A DNA stretch of 64,000 nt, from contig CALANV010000020.1 of the NCBI GenBank assembly GCA_937926175.1, forward strand, positions 1 to 64,000. The letters are read 5' to 3'. Numbering within the stretch: position 1 is the stretch's first letter; each line of letters begins with the position of its first letter. The DNA is from an uncultured Rhodospirillales bacterium (GTDB taxonomy: Bacteria; Pseudomonadota; Alphaproteobacteria; CACIAM-22H2). This document shows positions 60,582-64,000 of this stretch, one piece after another. The notes under the pieces were generated by a model. The model was not told the DNA's origin and did not search any database. It worked only from the letters and a program-made list of their open reading frames with translations. A program made the translations under genes and the position numbers.

Positions 60582-63500
60582 TCATCCGCTGCGCCCCGAA
60601 CGTCCCAGATCGGGGGCGCGCACGGGGAACTCGGGCAAGGATAGCAACTCTCCCTTCTGGTCCCCGCGCTGCGGGAACGTCACCTCGACATTGACGAACA
60701 CCCGGGCGCGCGGCCGGTCGTGCTCGCCGCGCGACGAAGCGATAGTCTGCATCTCCCCTTTCGTCTCGACCTCGAATTCGAGCAGGTTCGGCGTGGGCGC
60801 GTCCCGTACGACATGGCGCTGCAGAAACCGTATCAGCGCCCAGCGTCCGCGATACTCGAACTCGACGGTTCCCGCCGCGACCCGCGGATGCCCGGTCGGC
60901 ATACCGACGGGCTGAATCTGACTGTCCTTTGCCCAACGCAGGGTCATCGTCACGGGATCTCCGAGGCGCCAGAGCAACGGACGCGGCTTGTCGGTCTGTC
61001 GCAGTCCATCGCGGCCGACCAGCAGGTTCCATACGATGATGTTGCTGCCGCCGACCTCGGCCTTGCGGTTGACGCGGAACTCCGCCGAAACGGCGTAGTA
61101 CGGGTCCTCGCGCCCCGGCGTGATCCCCTCCTTCGTCAGCAGGAACTTCCGTGCCGCCAACAGCTGGTCGAGAACGATCACGGCGGCATCGCGCCCCGGT
61201 TCGTCATCCGGCAGGGAACGAAGCTGTTCACTGAGCTTCTCGATCTCCGAGCCGAATTCGCGGAAGAAGGCGCGGATCGCCTCGGGATCGGCCTCGGGGC
61301 CATCCTCCATGCCCATGACCGCAAATGGATAGCGGCCGGCGAGCGTCGCGTTGAAGCGGTTTGCGAGCGCGTTGTAACGCGCAATCAGCTTGTCCGCCTG
61401 CAGGTCCTGGCAACGTGCCAACAGTTCGCTCTCGAGAGCCCAGCGGCGCTCGACGAAGAAGTCGCCCGACCGCGGCACGCCGGTCGGACGGATCCGTTCG
61501 GCGCAATTCGCCGGCGTGACCGCGTTCATTTCGAAGCGGATGAACCGCTCCAACTGCGCGAGAGTGCTGTCGGGCCGACGGTTCTGGTAGCGTGCCACCG
61601 CATCGATCATCCGCTGCCAGCGCACCACGATCCCACGTTCCTCGATGCCGGCGGCGGCGTCATAGCTTGCGAGAAAACCGACCAGCGGCTCCGCAAAATT
61701 GCGCGTCAGCCGGAACACACGTTCGCGCTGCATCTCGACGTAGTACTGCAACTCCTCCGCATCGGCTGCCTCGAACGCCATGAATGCCGCGGGTCGATCG
61801 GCATTCCAGAGATCGATCGGATTGACCGGACGATACAGGCCCTCGACATCCAACAGCTGGTCGACACGGAACAGGAGATCCTGGGCCTGATCCGTTGCCG
61901 CGCGTTGGAGCGCGGACGCCGCCTCGACCAGATCGAGCTGACGGAAGATCGTAATCAGCCGGCCGAGAGCAGGTGCCGCCGCCTGAAAGTTCCTGACCTC
62001 ATTCTCAAGTCGGTCTTCCGTGAACCCCACCCTACTCCGCTCGACGGGATCGGCGAACTGCTGAGCACGGGCCACCGCCGTGGTCATCGACACGCCGAGC
62101 CGGGCGACCGCAACGCCTTGGGCACGTTCGCGAAGCTCCAACGGCAAGCGGTCCAGCGCCCCGATCACGAAACGGTCGAACTGCGCATAGAGATCGAGCG
62201 CGCGCTCGAGCTGCACAACCTTCCACGTCAGCCGGCGGTGCGACGCCCCCACGGTCGCGATGGGCTGCACCGGCGCAAGCTGCATAAACTCCTGCTGGAA
62301 CATGGCGTGCAGCGCGTCGCGCAAGGCAAGAAGCGAAGGCGCGAGGATCAGCCGCTTGCCGTCCGTGCTGTGAGAAAGCACCGCGCCGCCGAAGGGCGAG
62401 CGGAACGCGGCAAGCCGCGCCTGGAAACGTTCCAACTCGGATTGAAACGCCGTCGCCAGATCGGCCGCGAGGCCGGGCTGAAAGAACGGCGACGCTGTGA
62501 TCTCGGCCAGAACACGCTGTTGTTCGTCGGTCGCGACGAAGGTGGAACTGACGAGCCAGCGATTTTCCGGGCGTTCCAGCAGGTCCTGTACCCGGTCGAG
62601 CGCCTCGAGAACACGCGACATCGTGACCACGTCCGCCTCGACTCCGCGACCACGCTGCGACAGTTCGCGAAGAAGCGCGGTCAGGTCGAACAATTCGCGC
62701 CCGACGGGGCCGGCCTGAAAGGTCTGCTCGTAAATGCGCCATGCGAGCGTCCGCAGGGTCGTCGACGCGCGCCCCCGATACACGGCAAAGTCGAACGGCT
62801 GCTCCTGGACGTTGTGCAGGGCGTCACGATAAAGATGCCCCAGCCGCAGAAAGCTCTGCGGCAGCTCGACGTTGAACAGGGTACGGACGAGATTCAAAAA
62901 CTCGTTCAGATCCCGGGACAAGGGCAGTGCGTTATAGGCCGAGGCAAGCCGCTCGATCTCGCGCAATTCGGCCACGTAGTTGCGAAGCTGGTCGAAATCC
63001 GTCTCGGACTGCTGCGGCGATACCCCGCGGCGCTCGGCATTGGCGTTGCGGATCGCGCGGCTGGTGCGATGATTCAGCTCGTTGAGCATCGCGCGCATGA
63101 TCACGTTGTCGAAGCCGATCGTGAGGAATCTGCGCTTGCGATCGTGAAGGTCGCTGAACCAGCTCGTCGGCATGAACGGCGCGACGACCATGTCGGAATC
63201 GATCCGCGCCATGAGATCGAGAAGCTGAATCGCCTCGTCGCGCTGCAGGAACGAGATTACGGCCGTATCGACAACCTGATCCGACGCGACCGCGCGCGCC
63301 TGCTGTTCGCGCCGGCGCAGATCCAAGACGGTGTCGGCGATCTGCGCGAATCTCGGCGTGAGATTCGCGACCTCCTCCGAAAGCTGTCGCGCATCGATGG
63401 CGAACCCGCCCCCGACGAGCACGGCGAAGCCGATGGTGGCCGCGCGCAGTGCGGCCACCGTGCGATTGCGCGACAACAGCGCCCGCGAAAGAGGTCCCGC

Positions 63501-64000
63501 CAATCCGTGCTCCCGGAAGATCTTCCGTTCGAACAGATCGGTCGCGAGAATGCTGGAAATCTGGCCCGTCGTCCCGTCGCGTAGCGACCCCGTAAAGTAG
63601 ATGCCGCGGAAGATGAAGGGGTCGTAATACACGCTCGGCCGGAAGAGATGCCGCAGAAGATCGCCCAGGGGCTTCTCCAGATTCGCGAACTCCCCCGGGA
63701 AAAGGAACATGCCGTCCGGATCGCCCGTCGCCCGGGGGTTCGCGGCGAGTTCGAGCTGCATCCGCGCAAGCCCGGCGCGGAGCGCGGCAAAGGCTTCGCC
63801 GACCCATTCCAGCGCGAACGCCACCGAGGGGGCATAGGGGCTGGACCAGCCGAAGATTTCCCGGTGCCGTTCGGCCGGCACGTGGTGCCAGAACGAGTCG
63901 AATCCTGCCATGCGCTCGGTCCGGGTCACGAGCACGTAGATCGGGAAGTTCATCCCGAACTGCTTCTGGAGTTGCCACAGACGCTGATTGAGCGCGGCCC
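60582..64000 (-). CDS. tssM: T6SS membrane-complex protein TssM, 5' end beyond window
   Basis: About 1138 residues are visible and the frame continues past the right edge (LNQRLWQLQKQFGMNFPIYVLVTRTERMAGF is the G4/G5-like GTPase segment of IcmF/TssM), so the N-terminal two helices and P-loop are outside. A membrane helix (AALRAATIGFAVLVGGGFAID) precedes the large periplasmic part. The C-terminal TssM_C domain ends near RWALIRFLQRHV. It forms the trans-envelope complex with TssJ and TssL, whose genes are not in the window. The protein is cut by the window, not truncated. Confidence 0.94.
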   Translation of the reverse strand, partial: AALNQRLWQLQKQFGMNFPIYVLVTRTERMAGFDSFWHHVPAERHREIFGWSSPYAPSVAFALEWVGEAFAALRAGLARMQLELAANPRATGDPDGMFLFPGEFANLEKPLGDLLRHLFRPSVYYDPFIFRGIYFTGSLRDGTTGQISSILATDLFERKIFREHGLAGPLSRALLSRNRTVAALRAATIGFAVLVGGGFAIDARQLSEEVANLTPRFAQIADTVLDLRRREQQARAVASDQVVDTAVISFLQRDEAIQLLDLMARIDSDMVVAPFMPTSWFSDLHDRKRRFLTIGFDNVIMRAMLNELNHRTSRAIRNANAERRGVSPQQSETDFDQLRNYVAELREIERLASAYNALPLSRDLNEFLNLVRTLFNVELPQSFLRLGHLYRDALHNVQEQPFDFAVYRGRASTTLRTLAWRIYEQTFQAGPVGRELFDLTALLRELSQRGRGVEADVVTMSRVLEALDRVQDLLERPENRWLVSSTFVATDEQQRVLAEITASPFFQPGLAADLATAFQSELERFQARLAAFRSPFGGAVLSHSTDGKRLILAPSLLALRDALHAMFQQEFMQLAPVQPIATVGASHRRLTWKVVQLERALDLYAQFDRFVIGALDRLPLELRERAQGVAVARLGVSMTTAVARAQQFADPVERSRVGFTEDRLENEVRNFQAAAPALGRLITIFRQLDLVEAASALQRAATDQAQDLLFRVDQLLDVEGLYRPVNPIDLWNADRPAAFMAFEAADAEELQYYVEMQRERVFRLTRNFAEPLVGFLASYDAAAGIEERGIVVRWQRMIDAVARYQNRRPDSTLAQLERFIRFEMNAVTPANCAERIRPTGVPRSGDFFVERRWALESELLARCQDLQADKLIARYNALANRFNATLAGRYPFAVMGMEDGPEADPEAIRAFFREFGSEIEKLSEQLRSLPDDEPGRDAAVIVLDQLLAARKFLLTKEGITPGREDPYYAVSAEFRVNRKAEVGGSNIIVWNLLVGRDGLRQTDKPRPLLWRLGDPVTMTLRWAKDSQIQPVGMPTGHPRVAAGTVEFEYRGRWALIRFLQRHVVRDAPTPNLLEFEVETKGEMQTIASSRGEHDRPRARVFVNVEVTFPQRGDQKGELLSLPEFPVRAPDLGRSGRSG

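Noticed and set aside
60720..63584. Very long plus-strand frame of 954 codons opposite tssM
   Set aside because: It is the antisense shadow of tssM in GC-rich DNA; its product has only Arg/Asp/Leu-rich sequence, while tssM has clear family motifs.

Overview
The window is GC-rich chromosomal DNA, almost certainly from an alphaproteobacterium (Rhodospirillales/Hyphomicrobiales-like; I cannot name the genus). Supporting signs are very high GC at third codon positions, many solute-binding-protein transporters (Dpp-type, TRAP, Afu-type), a DUF1127 protein, a SPOR protein and a GlpR/GlpD pair. I see no rRNA, tRNA, CRISPR array, insertion sequence or prophage. The left edge carries four copies of a 17-bp tandem repeat.

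Region A (0.2-10.9 kb) is an amide/peptide scavenging cluster: an N-carbamoyl-amino-acid/allantoate-type amidohydrolase, a maltose O-acetyltransferase-like enzyme, a complete Dpp/Opp ABC transporter (SBP-B-C-D-F), an amidase-signature hydrolase and an N-acyl-D-amino-acid deacylase. Region B (11-20.9 kb) holds a secreted PQQ-dehydrogenase/PEBP fusion, a glpR-HAD phosphatase-glpD operon, a small HAD hydrolase, an unknown protein and a double-CBS protein with a textbook terminator. Region C (18.7-25.4 kb) is one catabolic operon on the minus strand (PhyH-family dioxygenase, TRAP transporter dctP-dctQ-dctM, Zn-alcohol dehydrogenase, MetX-like alpha/beta-hydrolase) facing a divergent IclR regulator across two palindromes.

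Region D (25.6-38.7 kb) joins a NptA/YjbB-like Na+/phosphate transporter with PhoU domain, an inositol-monophosphatase-like enzyme, an AfuABC-type transporter with two paralogous binding proteins around one fused permease, and the inositol genes iolE, iolD and iolG plus an SDR. The set reads as import of a phosphorylated polyol or cyclitol, dephosphorylation, phosphate export and cyclitol oxidation. This is the best candidate here for an undescribed metabolic system.

Region E (38.7-46.2 kb) has a gene-poor stretch with a perfect 17-bp palindrome, a two-HKD phospholipase-D protein divergent from a full CDC48/VCP-type AAA ATPase, a secreted glycine-rich protein and a DUF1127 protein. Region F (46.35-64 kb) is a type VI secretion locus read leftward: tssM (cut by the window end), tssA, tssB, tssC, hcp, tssE, tssF, tssG, tssH/clpV, vgrG, then a tight cargo tail of a MORN/YwqK protein, a DUF4280 PAAR-like protein and a SPOR protein. 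tssJ, tssK and tssL are not in the window and would be expected beyond the right edge.
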